In this document: positions 1 to 8,656 of the stretch, in pieces
Position numbering within the stretch: position 1 is the first letter of the stretch
Layout: each line of letters opens with the position of its first letter
Assembly (NCBI RefSeq): GCF_046254955.1
Contig: NZ_JBJXRG010000001.1
Coordinates: 930,001-994,000 of the forward strand
Reading direction: 5' to 3'
Length of the DNA stretch: 64,000 nucleotides
Source: Qipengyuania_C sp046254955
GTDB lineage: Bacteria > Pseudomonadota > Alphaproteobacteria > Sphingomonadales > Sphingomonadaceae
Made by a program: the position numbers and the translations under genes
The notes under the pieces: generated by a model
What the model was told of the DNA's origin: nothing
Databases searched by the model: none
The model's input: only the letters and a program-made list of their open reading frames with translations

Positions 1-2
1 TC

Positions 3-167
3 GCGCGACTCTACTACGCTGCTTCTGATCCAAAGGGCGGCGCCGTTGAGCACGGCGCGCGCGTTTTCGAGCAGGAGCAATGTCTGCACAAGCCCGATGT
101 CTACCCAGGCATGGGCGAAAAGGAAGCGGCTGCCTTGCTCAGGGACTTCTTCAAAGCCCGGCGCTAG
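3..167 (+). CDS. Nucleoside deaminase, TadA-like (3' end only)
   Basis: The window opens inside this gene; only the last 54 codons before the TAG at 165-167 are present. The tail reads like the C-terminus of the TadA / CMP-dCMP deaminase family: an ASDPKGGAVEHG segment corresponds to the strand after the second zinc-binding cysteine pair, and the end LLRDFFKARR matches the typical LLSDFFRxRR ending of tRNA adenosine deaminases. The zinc and catalytic residues lie outside the window, so a tRNA-A34 deaminase cannot be told from a free-nucleoside (guanine-type) deaminase. It converges on the sulfotransferase gene with 62 bases between them. Confidence 0.75.
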   Translation, partial: ARLYYAASDPKGGAVEHGARVFEQEQCLHKPDVYPGMGEKEAAALLRDFFKARR

Positions 168-229
168 ATTGTTCGCCTGCCTGAGCCAGGAATTGCGCGC
201 AAATCGGTTCTGTTGGCTCTATGCTCGCC

Positions 230-1837
230 CTAGTCCGGTTCAATACCGTAACGCCCCAGTTCAGCGACAGCGATCTTGCTGCCCTCGCCATATCGACGCC
301 ATTGCTCAAGCGAGCTGGAATAGAGTGGGGAGCGCACCTGAACCGAGCTTGCCGTCGCGACTGGCTCCACATTGCGATGGAAATCCATACAGGCGTCTTC
401 CCAGCCGAGACCGCAGAACTCCAGCAGCCGTTCTGTTTCACCGCGTTGATCGGCAATCACGTTTTCGTAGCAAACCGAGTGAAACCGTCCAGCAGGCAGC
501 TCCCCGGCATAGTGATCAGCCATTTCCTCGAACTGGGCGATAAAGTGCGCCGCATCGCCAAAGTCATATGAATAGGAGTAATAACTGAAGCCGGTTGCAA
601 AGAGCTGCCTGAAGTTGGCGAAGAGCAAATCATGCGGCGATCGCCGCAAGCAGATGATGCGGGCACCAGGAAGCGCTTTGAGAATTGCAGGCACAAAGAA
701 GGAGTTAAACGGCATTTTGTCGATAAACCGCGCAGCCTCGCCGGCCAGCGCTCCCGCGCGGCGCAGATAATCCTCCCCGACGCCAGCCAGATCGGGTGAC
801 TTAGCGGCGGCCTGCAGCACCTCCGGGTCAAGCACATGCGGCCCAGGCGTTCCAAGCGCTTGTTTAAGAACAATTGCAAAATCGGACAGCTCACCCACCG
901 AGGTGACAGCGGAGTGCGATGTCAGGATGCGCTCAACCAGCGTGGTCCCGCTGCGCGGCATGCCGACAATGAAGATGGGGCGTTCGTCGCCCTCGGTCTC
1001 GTCCGCAAAATTCTGCTGCTCTGCTGCGGCGCGCGCGGCCACTGCCAACGCTTCAACGTTTCTGCGATCATGCATGACTTCACTTCGTTTTGCGCGCTTG
1101 GCCTCCTGCAGCCAGTTAAATGACTTGTCCCAGTGCTTCTGAGTTTCGGCGATTCGGGCCAACGCATGGCCAAACAACAACTTTTTGTCGGGGTCGCTTG
1201 CTTGGGCGATTTGCGCTTCGAGGACGGGTGCCCAATCCGGCAGAGGGGCGCTAGCCAACTGCACCAATGCCAACCAGCCGCTGGCATGGTCAGGATGACG
1301 AGCGATTAGCTCAGAGAATTGCGCCTCTGCCTCTTGAAGATCGCCGACAAACTGCAGTGCCACTGCCAGATTGTAGCGATAGTCGGCGCTTTGCGGCACT
1401 CCGCCAACCGCAATCCGGAATGGCGCCACTGCCTCGCGATGCCATCCTGTTCGCGAGAGGACGACGCCCAGCTGGTTGGCGATATGCGGCTCTCTTGTTC
1501 CCAGTTTATGGGCCGCCAAGGCATGTCCGCGCGCGGCCTCCTGATCTTGTTGCAGAAGCGCCACACGCGCAAGCAACACGGAAAGCCAGCAGGCTTGAAG
1601 ATCGCGTTCGACCAGCAGGCCACATAACTTTGCAGCTCCAGGAGCGTTGCCATGCTCAATGGCGATCGCCGCCATGACCAAGACCGCTTCATCGGCTCGT
1701 GGATTAGCCTTGAGAGCCCCTTGTGCCGCGGCATGGGCCTGTCTGAAGCGGCCCGCAAATAGTTCCTTTTTGGCCACACCCGTCAGGGAGTTTTGTGCAC
1801 TAATGGCATTTCTCCCCTTCCGAGTTTGACAATTCAA
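230..1837 (-). CDS. TPR-repeat sulfotransferase family protein
   Basis: About 535 residues. Residues 20-275 are a run of TPR-like helical repeats (A/L-rich, for example NLAVALQFVGDLQEAEAQF). A sulfotransferase domain follows, with the 5'-phosphosulfate-binding loop IVGMPRSGTTLVERIL at about 290-304. A 3'-phosphate-binding segment (ARIICLRRSPHDLLFANF) lies further on. It probably transfers sulfate from PAPS to an unknown acceptor. The gene is divergent from a TonB-dependent receptor, a pairing common in sphingomonads. The start is uncertain: the longest frame begins with TTG at 1837, a GTG at 1777 is an alternative, and a good GGGGAG lies just downstream of the TTG. No signal peptide is visible, so it is probably cytoplasmic. 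Confidence 0.85.
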   Translation of the reverse strand: MNCQTRKGRNAISAQNSLTGVAKKELFAGRFRQAHAAAQGALKANPRADEAVLVMAAIAIEHGNAPGAAKLCGLLVERDLQACWLSVLLARVALLQQDQEAARGHALAAHKLGTREPHIANQLGVVLSRTGWHREAVAPFRIAVGGVPQSADYRYNLAVALQFVGDLQEAEAQFSELIARHPDHASGWLALVQLASAPLPDWAPVLEAQIAQASDPDKKLLFGHALARIAETQKHWDKSFNWLQEAKRAKRSEVMHDRRNVEALAVAARAAAEQQNFADETEGDERPIFIVGMPRSGTTLVERILTSHSAVTSVGELSDFAIVLKQALGTPGPHVLDPEVLQAAAKSPDLAGVGEDYLRRAGALAGEAARFIDKMPFNSFFVPAILKALPGARIICLRRSPHDLLFANFRQLFATGFSYYSYSYDFGDAAHFIAQFEEMADHYAGELPAGRFHSVCYENVIADQRGETERLLEFCGLGWEDACMDFHRNVEPVATASSVQVRSPLYSSSLEQWRRYGEGSKIAVAELGRYGIEPD

Positions 1838-1850
1838 GCCCCCGCGCGCA

Positions 1851-1878
1851 GCAAATTTGCGTGTTGCTATGCAGCAAC
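1851..1878. promoter_or_regulatory. Two adjacent palindromes upstream of the TonB receptor
   Basis: GCAAATTTGC (1851-1860) is a perfect 10-bp palindrome. Two bases later comes GTTGCT-ATGC-AGCAAC (1863-1878), a perfect 6-bp inverted repeat. They sit between the divergent sulfotransferase and TonB-receptor genes, 43 bases before the chosen receptor start. They could be operator half-sites or a 5'-UTR hairpin. No regulator can be assigned. Confidence 0.35.
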
Positions 1879-1920
1879 GGGACTGAGCCTTCCAACGAAA
1901 AATATGAGGGAATGACAGAC

Positions 1921-4425
1921 ATGAAAGCTCCTTTCACCGGTCGCGTCGCCAAAGCCGCCTTGCTTGGTGGCACCATCTTTACATCGGCCCTTGCCGCCCC
2001 TGCGATGGCGCAGGATGGCGCTAGCGCTGCCCAAGATGAGAATACGATCATTGTGACGGCCACCCGTCGCGCTGAATCGGTCCAGGACATTCCGCTCAAT
2101 ATAGCTGCGGTCGGCACTGAGCAGATCGAAGAGCAAGGCCTGACCGAACTTTCTGATCTGTTGCCTTTCGTTCCCGGCATAAACGTCGTCGATCGAGGCG
2201 GCCGTCAGGGTAACCCTATTATCGTGCGCGGGCTCAATGTCGAAGCGATTGGCTCCGGTGACGGCGATAACGACGGCGGCGGCACGGTCGCGACCTATCT
2301 GGGCGAAATCCCCGTATTTGTTGATCTCAAGCTGAATGACCTAGAGCGTGTCGAGGTGCTGCTTGGGCCGCAAGGTACGCTCTACGGCGCAGGAACTCTG
2401 GGCGGCGCAATCCGATACATCCCGGTCAAGCCGCAATTCAATGAATTTAGCGGACAAGTGCGGGCCGAGCTGTCGAAGTACTCGGAGGCTTCGAGCCTCA
2501 GCCATGAAACTGGTTTCACCGTAAACATTGGCGTTTCGGACACCTTTGCCATTCGCGGCTCACTAGACTGGTCGGATGATTCCGGTTTTATCGACTATGT
2601 CGGCGTAGTCGATGAAATTGGCGTGACCAATGGTGACACAGCAGAAGGCCTAAATCGGGTTAAGGACGCCGACGGGGAAGAGACTATCTCTGGCCGTATC
2701 GCTGCCCGCTGGCAGCCGACACCGGCACTCGATGCGACGCTGACTTATTACTATCAGGAAGCTGACATTGAAGGGCGCCGCGTATCGCATTGGCGCGACA
2801 ATGTACCTGGCCTGCTTGACGGCACACCCAGCGTTGGTCGCTACGAAAACGCTCAGCGCGTTGTTGAGCCGAACGAGATCAAGAACGATCTTCTTGCGCT
2901 TGAAGTCGTTGCTGACCTGGGCTTCGCTGAACTGACCTCGGCCACAGGTTGGAGCAACTTCGCTGATGAAGGTCAGCGCGACCAATCGCCGCTGCTGATC
3001 ACGCTGGAATACAGCTACGAGCTGTTCCCCGGATTCACGGCTTTTACTTTCGAAGAAGGCGAAGAAGAGCGGATCAATCAGGAAGTCCGCCTTGTTTCAA
3101 AGCATGGTGGACCATTCAGCTGGATCGTCGGCGGTTATTACAACAAGCTGACTTTGGCTGCTTCATCTTCGGAGTTCACTCCGAACTTTGTCGAGTTCGT
3201 GAACCAGCCGGGCCTGGATTTCGGTTACACCAACCGGCCCGACGACCTGGAATACTTCTCTGCTGATCGACAGCGGTTGGTAGAAGTCGCGGCATTCGGC
3301 GAGTTGAGCTACACTTTGTTTGATCGACTGACGCTGACGGCAGGCGCTCGGTATTACGACTATGATTTGAAAGCGTTCGCCTCAGTGGATTTCCCGCACT
3401 TCGAGGACATCAGTTACATGCCGCTGACGCTGGACGAGATTGCAAATGCTGCATTCGATCCGGATCTATCGCAGTCGGACAATGGCTTTCTCTATAAATT
3501 CAATGCTTCATACGAGGCGTCTGACGACTTGCTAGTCTACGCAACTGTCAGTGAGGGTTATCGGATCGGCGCGACCAATGGGCTGGGACAATGCGATTCG
3601 TTTGATCCCAATGCCACTCAGGGTTCCTGTGCCTTGGCGCCGGGGCAGCAGTTCGACGATAATCCGGATCAGTTTTCCACTAGGGACGAACGCCAATACT
3701 TCCCGGACAAAACCCGTAACTACGAAATCGGCTTCAAGTCGACGCTGGCAAATGGCGCTCTGACCTTCAATGGCGCAGCCTACTACATTGACTGGATTGA
3801 TCCACAGCTCGGCTCGGCAACCGTCAACGCCAGCATTCCCATCACCGTTAATGGCGAAGGAGCCGAGGCGAAAGGTATCGAACTGTCCGCCAATTGGCGC
3901 GCCACCGACCGCCTGCGCCTGCGCGGAAATTTCAGCTACATCGACGCTGAGTTGACCGATTTCACGCCAGGGCTCATCCAGGCGATCGATCCTCCCGGAT
4001 TTGGTACCGTCTTCGAAGACGGGGAGGAAGGTGATCGACTTCCGGGCACTCCAAAGACGCAGTTCTCGGTCTTCGGTTCATACGATCATCCGCTTGCCAA
4101 TGGCGACGGCCTGATCTTCAACGCCAGCTACTCGTACCAAAGCAGCGTTCTCACACGCGCTGGCGGGCGCGGCGGCAGCCTGACGCTGGATGGCTACGGC
4201 ACCGCCAACGCCGCGGTCACATACGAAGCGGATCGCTGGTCAGCCACGCTGTTTGCGGATAACCTGTTCGACAAATTTGCCGAAACCGGTGCCGCCAATA
4301 CGCCGCTGTTCAGCCAGACCGTGCAGGATTTCAATGGCGATCCTGTCTATCCGCGTCGCTTTTTCACGAACATCTTGCCACCGCGTCAAATCGGCGTGCG
4401 GTTCAAGATCAACTTCGGCGGCTGA
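1921..4425 (+). CDS. TonB-dependent outer-membrane receptor
   Basis: About 834 residues from the ATG at 1921. This start was chosen because GAGGGA (1906-1911) sits nine bases upstream and the product begins with a clean signal peptide (MKAPFTGRVAKAALLGG then an ALAAPAMAQ cleavage region). An ATG at 1912 and a GTG at 1861 are in frame but badly spaced. The mature N-terminus has a TonB-box-like NTIIVTATRR, followed by a plug domain (roughly residues 40-160, with VPGINVVDRGGRQGNPIIVRGLN and a GPQGTLYGAGTLGGAIRYI loop). A long beta-barrel ends in a C-terminal aromatic/Gly strand (IGVRFKINFGG). It imports an unknown ligand across the outer membrane using TonB energy. The divergent sulfotransferase hints at, but does not show, a sulfated ligand. 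Confidence 0.93.
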   Translation: MKAPFTGRVAKAALLGGTIFTSALAAPAMAQDGASAAQDENTIIVTATRRAESVQDIPLNIAAVGTEQIEEQGLTELSDLLPFVPGINVVDRGGRQGNPIIVRGLNVEAIGSGDGDNDGGGTVATYLGEIPVFVDLKLNDLERVEVLLGPQGTLYGAGTLGGAIRYIPVKPQFNEFSGQVRAELSKYSEASSLSHETGFTVNIGVSDTFAIRGSLDWSDDSGFIDYVGVVDEIGVTNGDTAEGLNRVKDADGEETISGRIAARWQPTPALDATLTYYYQEADIEGRRVSHWRDNVPGLLDGTPSVGRYENAQRVVEPNEIKNDLLALEVVADLGFAELTSATGWSNFADEGQRDQSPLLITLEYSYELFPGFTAFTFEEGEEERINQEVRLVSKHGGPFSWIVGGYYNKLTLAASSSEFTPNFVEFVNQPGLDFGYTNRPDDLEYFSADRQRLVEVAAFGELSYTLFDRLTLTAGARYYDYDLKAFASVDFPHFEDISYMPLTLDEIANAAFDPDLSQSDNGFLYKFNASYEASDDLLVYATVSEGYRIGATNGLGQCDSFDPNATQGSCALAPGQQFDDNPDQFSTRDERQYFPDKTRNYEIGFKSTLANGALTFNGAAYYIDWIDPQLGSATVNASIPITVNGEGAEAKGIELSANWRATDRLRLRGNFSYIDAELTDFTPGLIQAIDPPGFGTVFEDGEEGDRLPGTPKTQFSVFGSYDHPLANGDGLIFNASYSYQSSVLTRAGGRGGSLTLDGYGTANAAVTYEADRWSATLFADNLFDKFAETGAANTPLFSQTVQDFNGDPVYPRRFFTNILPPRQIGVRFKINFGG

Positions 4426-4459
4426 ACGTGGCGAAGGATTGATCACTGGAACTCGGAAG

Positions 4460-4496
4460 CCCCCGGTTTGCATCGCAAGCCGGGGGTCTTCTTTTC
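4460..4496 (+). terminator. Rho-independent terminator of the TonB receptor gene
   Basis: An 11-bp stem, CCCCCGGTTTG (4460-4470) pairing with CAAGCCGGGGG (4476-4486) with one G-U pair, encloses the loop CATCG. It is followed by TCTTCTTTTCC. It lies 34 bases after the receptor stop and before the converging RNase T2 gene, whose end it may also serve. Confidence 0.85.
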
Positions 4497-4512
4497 CGCA
4501 TGAACCGGGAAG

Positions 4513-5220
4513 CTAAAGCCCCCGCCAGATTTTCAGCGCAGCACTATCTCTCGCGCCAACTTGCCAACGCGGGCAATCGACCGGCTTGAAGTCCTTGCCG
4601 TAGCAAAGCTTGATTTCGCGCAACCAGCCGCGCGAATTGGCATCCACTCCGATCCGCTTTCCACGCCAACCCGGATTGGCGATGTGCCACTGCTCGCGCA
4701 AATCGCCCACCTTGAGCCCATCGCGGCGCGAAAGTCGGTCGAGGTCGGGCATTCTCAGCGCGCCAAACAGAATGCGCGTGACCTTGTAATAGGTCGCCGG
4801 GCGCCTTGTCATGCAGCTGCCGTGTTTGGCCCACTCGTGTGCGAGAAGCCTCGCAGAAGGCGTCAGGCACATATTGGGGCTGAGCTCGCTCGGCCGCGGC
4901 TTTCGCGGCGCAGAGCACCACTGCGGCCATGTCCGTCCACTTTCGGGCCACAATCCATGCACGATCAATCCGAACGAACCTTCGCGGCCTGAGCATTGGC
5001 GTTTGTGCGAGGATTGTGATCCGCGCCCCTTGCAAAACTCGGGAGACCAGCTCAGCGCCATGGTATAGCCCGAGATCGGTAGTTGCCGGACTGGCCCATC
5101 GCGCTCGATATCGGGCACAATGACTCGTTCAGGGCTGCGGCATTGATAGGCCTGGGCTGCGGCTTGCGCCGGGGCCAGCAACGCCGCCGCGGCGGCCAGC
5201 GCCGGCCCCGCCCGCTTCAT
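4513..5220 (-). CDS. Ribonuclease T2 family protein, secreted
   Basis: 235 residues with an Ala-rich signal peptide (residues 1-22, ending near AQAAAQA). Both T2 catalytic boxes are intact: CAS I as GLIVHGLWP (84-92, His88) and CAS II as HEWAKHGSC (128-136, His128, Glu129, His133). Several cysteines fit the disulfides of this family. The predicted activity is endonucleolytic cleavage of RNA through 2',3'-cyclic phosphates in the periplasm or outside the cell, for nutrient scavenging. Its ATG overlaps the stop of the upstream membrane-protein gene (ATGA, 5217-5220), so the two are probably co-translated. Confidence 0.92.
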   Translation of the reverse strand: MKRAGPALAAAAALLAPAQAAAQAYQCRSPERVIVPDIERDGPVRQLPISGYTMALSWSPEFCKGRGSQSSHKRQCSGREGSFGLIVHGLWPESGRTWPQWCSAPRKPRPSELSPNMCLTPSARLLAHEWAKHGSCMTRRPATYYKVTRILFGALRMPDLDRLSRRDGLKVGDLREQWHIANPGWRGKRIGVDANSRGWLREIKLCYGKDFKPVDCPRWQVGARDSAALKIWRGL

Positions 5221-5666
5221 TTCAGCGTAACGCTGCCGGATGGCCTTTCCTTGCGCTTGCTCGCACGCACCTCGTCGAACCAGGCGCGCGCGTCACCCCG
5301 AAACAGGAAAACCAGCGCCACGAGCTGCAAAATCGTCGTGATCCAGGTCACTGCTCCAGCAACGCCGCCATAATTCGACGGATCGAAAAGCATGAAAACG
5401 AAACCGAAGGCCGTCAGGACCACCAAAATCCACTTGGCGATCGAGCTGGCTCGCCGAGCGATCAGATACCAGAGCAACAGTGAGATGAAGAAACTGAACG
5501 CGCTTGTGGCGATTACGAAACCGGAACCCAAGCCGAGCTCCGACAGCTCTGGATCGTTCTGGACCATCGAGACTGCCTGATCGAAGGAGAACACAAAGTT
5601 AGCGATCCCGATCGCCAGACTGGCCAGATACAGGCGCTCGAACATCAATATGGATTGCGGACGCAT
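5217..5666 (-). CDS. Small four-helix membrane protein, unknown function
   Basis: 149 residues from the ATG at 5666, chosen because GGGGGAG lies about six bases upstream; an ATG at 5681 is too close to that site. Four hydrophobic segments are visible: LYLASLAIGIANFVFSF, VIATSAFSFFISLLLWYLI, WILVVLTAFGFVFMLF and VTWITTILQLVALVFLF. The C-terminus is short and basic. It resembles generic sphingomonad hypothetical inner-membrane proteins. No catalytic motif is seen. The 4-base overlap with the RNase T2 gene suggests a shared transcript but does not reveal its role. Confidence 0.8.
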   Translation of the reverse strand: MRPQSILMFERLYLASLAIGIANFVFSFDQAVSMVQNDPELSELGLGSGFVIATSAFSFFISLLLWYLIARRASSIAKWILVVLTAFGFVFMLFDPSNYGGVAGAVTWITTILQLVALVFLFRGDARAWFDEVRASKRKERPSGSVTLK

Positions 5667-5722
5667 TAGTTTCTCCCCCATGCGGACATGTCCAGAATGC
5701 CATGCAATTCGGGCGCGGGCAA

Positions 5723-6586
5723 CTAGACCGGGGTGAAATCGAGTCCGATATCCGCTGCGGGCGCGCTTTGGGTCAGCCTGCCAACCGAAACAAAGTCCAC
5801 TCCGGTCGCTGCCTTGGCCTTGATCGTGTTCATGTCGATCCCGCCGCTGGCTTCAGTCGGGACGCGCCCGTTCACCAGCGCAACCGCGATGCGCAGCGTT
5901 TGTGGGTCCATATTGTCGAGCAGCAACCGCGTCGCTCCCGCTTGCAGCGCGGGTTCGATCTGGTCGATCCGATCGACTTCGCAGATGATTTCCTGAACCC
6001 CCGCCTCGACCGCGCGGCGCACTGCTTCGCCGACATCACCGGCGACCAGCACATGGTTGTCCTTGATCATCGCTGCATCCCACAGCCCCATGCGGTGGTT
6101 CGATCCGCCGCCCATGCGAACGGCGTACTTCTCGAGCATCCGCAGCCCGGGGATCGTCTTGCGAGTATCGAGTAGGGTGCAATCGGGATTATCCATCATG
6201 CGGACATAGGTGCGTACCATAGTGGCAATGCCGGAGAGGTGTTGGACCGTGTTCAGCGCGCTTCGTTCGGCAGTCAGCATCGCGCGGGCATTGCCGGATA
6301 GGCGCATCAGGTCCGTGCCCGCCTCGACTTCGTCACCATCAGCAACCAGCATCTCTAACTCAATCCCGGGGTCGAGCGCGCGGAAAAATGCCTCGGCTAT
6401 CGGGAGGCCGGCCACCGCAATCGCATCGCGGCTGTCCATGACGCCGGAGAACCGCGCATCGGCTGGGATGACGCTTTCGGAGGTCACATCGTGGCCGCCA
6501 CCGGGGAGGCCGATGCCCAGGTCTTCAGCCAGCGTCTCGCGCACGAAGACGTCGAGATCGAAACCGCCAAGCGTGAATCCGCTCAA
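5723..6586 (-). CDS. nadC: Nicotinate-nucleotide pyrophosphorylase (carboxylating)
   Basis: 287 residues, the usual NadC length. It converts quinolinate and PRPP to nicotinate mononucleotide, CO2 and PPi in de novo NAD synthesis. The family's substrate-binding residues are present: TRKT (141-144), KYAVRMGGGSNHR (153-165) and KDNH (175-178). The GGID and SVGRLTQSAPA segments near the C-terminus also match. The start is a TTG at 6586, because the needed N-terminal helix (FDLDVFVRETLAEDLG) begins there and no in-frame ATG exists. It overlaps the stop of the LytTR regulator (TTGA), so expression is probably tied to the two-component genes. nadA and nadB are not in the window. Confidence 0.95.
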   Translation of the reverse strand: MSGFTLGGFDLDVFVRETLAEDLGIGLPGGGHDVTSESVIPADARFSGVMDSRDAIAVAGLPIAEAFFRALDPGIELEMLVADGDEVEAGTDLMRLSGNARAMLTAERSALNTVQHLSGIATMVRTYVRMMDNPDCTLLDTRKTIPGLRMLEKYAVRMGGGSNHRMGLWDAAMIKDNHVLVAGDVGEAVRRAVEAGVQEIICEVDRIDQIEPALQAGATRLLLDNMDPQTLRIAVALVNGRVPTEASGGIDMNTIKAKAATGVDFVSVGRLTQSAPAADIGLDFTPV

Positions 6587-7380
6587 TGGACGAACCTGGC
6601 CACCACATCACGATAAGATCGACTGACCTTCACCTCGGCACCGCTGTCGAGAACCAGGAAGCACTCACCATTCGTATGCGGCTTAACCTGCCTCACCTGA
6701 TCAAGATTGACGATAGTTGAGCGGTGCACGCGCTGGAACTTGCGCGGATCGAGTCGGCGCTCGAGATCTTTCATGGTCTCGCGCAGGATCAGCGAATTGT
6801 CGCCGGTGTAGATGCACATGTAGTCGCCTGCCGCCTCGATATGTTCGATCGATTCCACTTCGACGCGGAAGATCTGCCCGCGATCCTTCACATTGATCAG
6901 TTTCTCGAATCGCTGGGTGCTCTCGCTCTCAGTTTCGGCGAATTCTTCCGCCGCTTCGGGTGCAACTTCGGTCAGCACGTTCTTGAGTTTCTCGGCCTCC
7001 TCGGTCGAGCGCTTCTCGGCGAGGCGCTGGCGCACACGTTCGATCGTGTCGGCGAGCTTGTCCTCATCGACCGGCTTCATCAGGTAATTGACCGCATTGG
7101 CCTCGAACGCTCGGATCGCATGCTCCTGGTAAGCGGTTACGAACACGAACAGTGGCGGTTCGATTTCCATCACGCCTTTTACGACTGAGAAGCCGTCAAA
7201 ACCCGGCATCTGGATATCGAGAAAAACCAGGTCGGGCTTGATAGTCTTGATCTTGCGGATCGCCTCACGCCCGTTCGAACAGGTGTCGACGATTTCGACA
7301 TCCTCAAATGGTTCGAGCCGCAATTGCAGCCCCTGGATGGCGAGCTTCTCGTCGTCGACAATGATGGTGCGGATGGTCAT
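6583..7380 (-). CDS. LytTR-family response regulator
   Basis: 265 residues. Residues 1-125 form a receiver domain: acidic pocket VDDE (8-11), phospho-acceptor Asp55 in LVFLDIQMPG, Thr and Lys in FVTAYQ and YLMKPVDED. An acidic linker (about 125-155) leads to a LytTR DNA-binding domain with FRVEVESIEHIEAAGDYMCIY and the RVHRSTIVNLDQV segment. It is encoded directly after its kinase with an ATGA overlap (7377-7380), and nadC overlaps its stop. Target promoters are not evident. The AlgR/LytR-type family usually controls envelope or surface traits. Confidence 0.93.
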   Translation of the reverse strand: MTIRTIIVDDEKLAIQGLQLRLEPFEDVEIVDTCSNGREAIRKIKTIKPDLVFLDIQMPGFDGFSVVKGVMEIEPPLFVFVTAYQEHAIRAFEANAVNYLMKPVDEDKLADTIERVRQRLAEKRSTEEAEKLKNVLTEVAPEAAEEFAETESESTQRFEKLINVKDRGQIFRVEVESIEHIEAAGDYMCIYTGDNSLILRETMKDLERRLDPRKFQRVHRSTIVNLDQVRQVKPHTNGECFLVLDSGAEVKVSRSYRDVVARFVH

Positions 7381-8588
7381 GCGTTTGTTCCATTGGCCAA
7401 TTGGCTCGCTTCGGCAAGAGCGGGCTGCGGGTTCCGGTGAGGTTGCTGGGATATTGCGGCTTCGGCTCGCGCCGCCTCCTCCGATTCTTCGAACGGGATC
7501 TCGATGATCACGGTGAACCCGCCCTCGGGCGGATTGCGGATCTCGAACTTGTGCTCATCGCCATAGGCCTGGGCCAATCGGTCCCTGATATTGGCGAGCC
7601 CCACGCCGGTTGAAACCGCCTTGCCCCCACCTGGCATGGCGGCGAGCAGCGTTAGCGGTTCGCCGGGCTGCGGCAAGCCGGGTCCGGTATCCGATACGGC
7701 GACGCGTAACCGGTTGCCGACGAGTTGAGCGGAAAGGCTGATCTGCGCGCCCTCTTCCTGCGCGGACACTGCATATTTTATGGCATTCTCGACTAGCGGC
7801 TGAAGCAACATGGCGGGCAGGCAGGCATTGCGCACGTCGGGATCGATGCGGAATTCGGTTCGCAGCCTTTCCTCGAACCGCATCCGCTCGATGTCGAGAT
7901 AGAGCATCAATGTCTCGACTTCCTGGGCGACAGTCACCTTGCTACCCGGCTGGGAAACCAGCGTGTGGCGCAAGAATGACGAAAGCCGCGTCAGCATCGC
8001 ATTGGCCGGTTCGGTCTGTCTCAGAAGGACCAGTGTGCTGATCGAATTCAGCGTGTTGAACAGGAAGTGCGGGTTAAGCTGGTATCGCAGCATCGCCAGC
8101 TGGGCGCTGGTTGCCTGAGCTTCCAGCCGCTCCATCCGGTCGGTCTGCTCTTCGACCTGCAGGAAGAAGTTGATGGCATAGTAAAGCGCCGACCACGCGC
8201 CGAGCAGCGTCATAGGGAAGATCATGTAGCCGATCAGGAGTGCGGTAAAACTCGCCTCACTATCGGGGCGGGTTAGACTCAGCACCCATGCATTGATCGA
8301 TGCGATGACCAGCACGGCGATGGCGAGGACGATTGCGGTCATGCCCCAGGTGACCAGCGGCCGCCGCGTGATAAGCTTCCCGTAGATCGTCGAAAGCACA
8401 AGGGTGACCGAGAAGCCTGTGATGGCTTCGATCAGGATGATCACGAAAAACGATAATTCCTGCCCGCCTGCAAAGCCCGAAACGGCGCGGAACACGAACA
8501 CGCTCAGCCACCCGGCGAGCTGCAGGTTCCAAAAGGCCCTGTTCTTGTTGGCGAAGAACGGCGTGGGTTGAAAAGGCAAGACAGCCAT
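7377..8588 (-). CDS. LytS/YehU-type sensor histidine kinase
   Basis: 403 residues. The N-terminus carries about four membrane helices (residues 20-145), with no obvious extracellular sensor domain. A short coiled coil (VEEQTDRMERLEAQ) leads to the His_kinase domain, with phospho-acceptor His174 in YQLNPHFLFNTLNS. The ATP-binding half has LLQPLVENAIKYAV (N box) and VSDTGPGLP (G box). The signal is probably sensed within the membrane. It heads the overlapping kinase - regulator - nadC run and is divergent from the HD-domain gene. Confidence 0.92.
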   Translation of the reverse strand: MAVLPFQPTPFFANKNRAFWNLQLAGWLSVFVFRAVSGFAGGQELSFFVIILIEAITGFSVTLVLSTIYGKLITRRPLVTWGMTAIVLAIAVLVIASINAWVLSLTRPDSEASFTALLIGYMIFPMTLLGAWSALYYAINFFLQVEEQTDRMERLEAQATSAQLAMLRYQLNPHFLFNTLNSISTLVLLRQTEPANAMLTRLSSFLRHTLVSQPGSKVTVAQEVETLMLYLDIERMRFEERLRTEFRIDPDVRNACLPAMLLQPLVENAIKYAVSAQEEGAQISLSAQLVGNRLRVAVSDTGPGLPQPGEPLTLLAAMPGGGKAVSTGVGLANIRDRLAQAYGDEHKFEIRNPPEGGFTVIIEIPFEESEEAARAEAAISQQPHRNPQPALAEASQLANGTNA

Positions 8589-8656
8589 CCCGTCACTTTA
8601 GACGAATTGTCTCCGCCTGCGCCAGTCGCTACACTCGCTAGCGAGGAGATTGGCTC

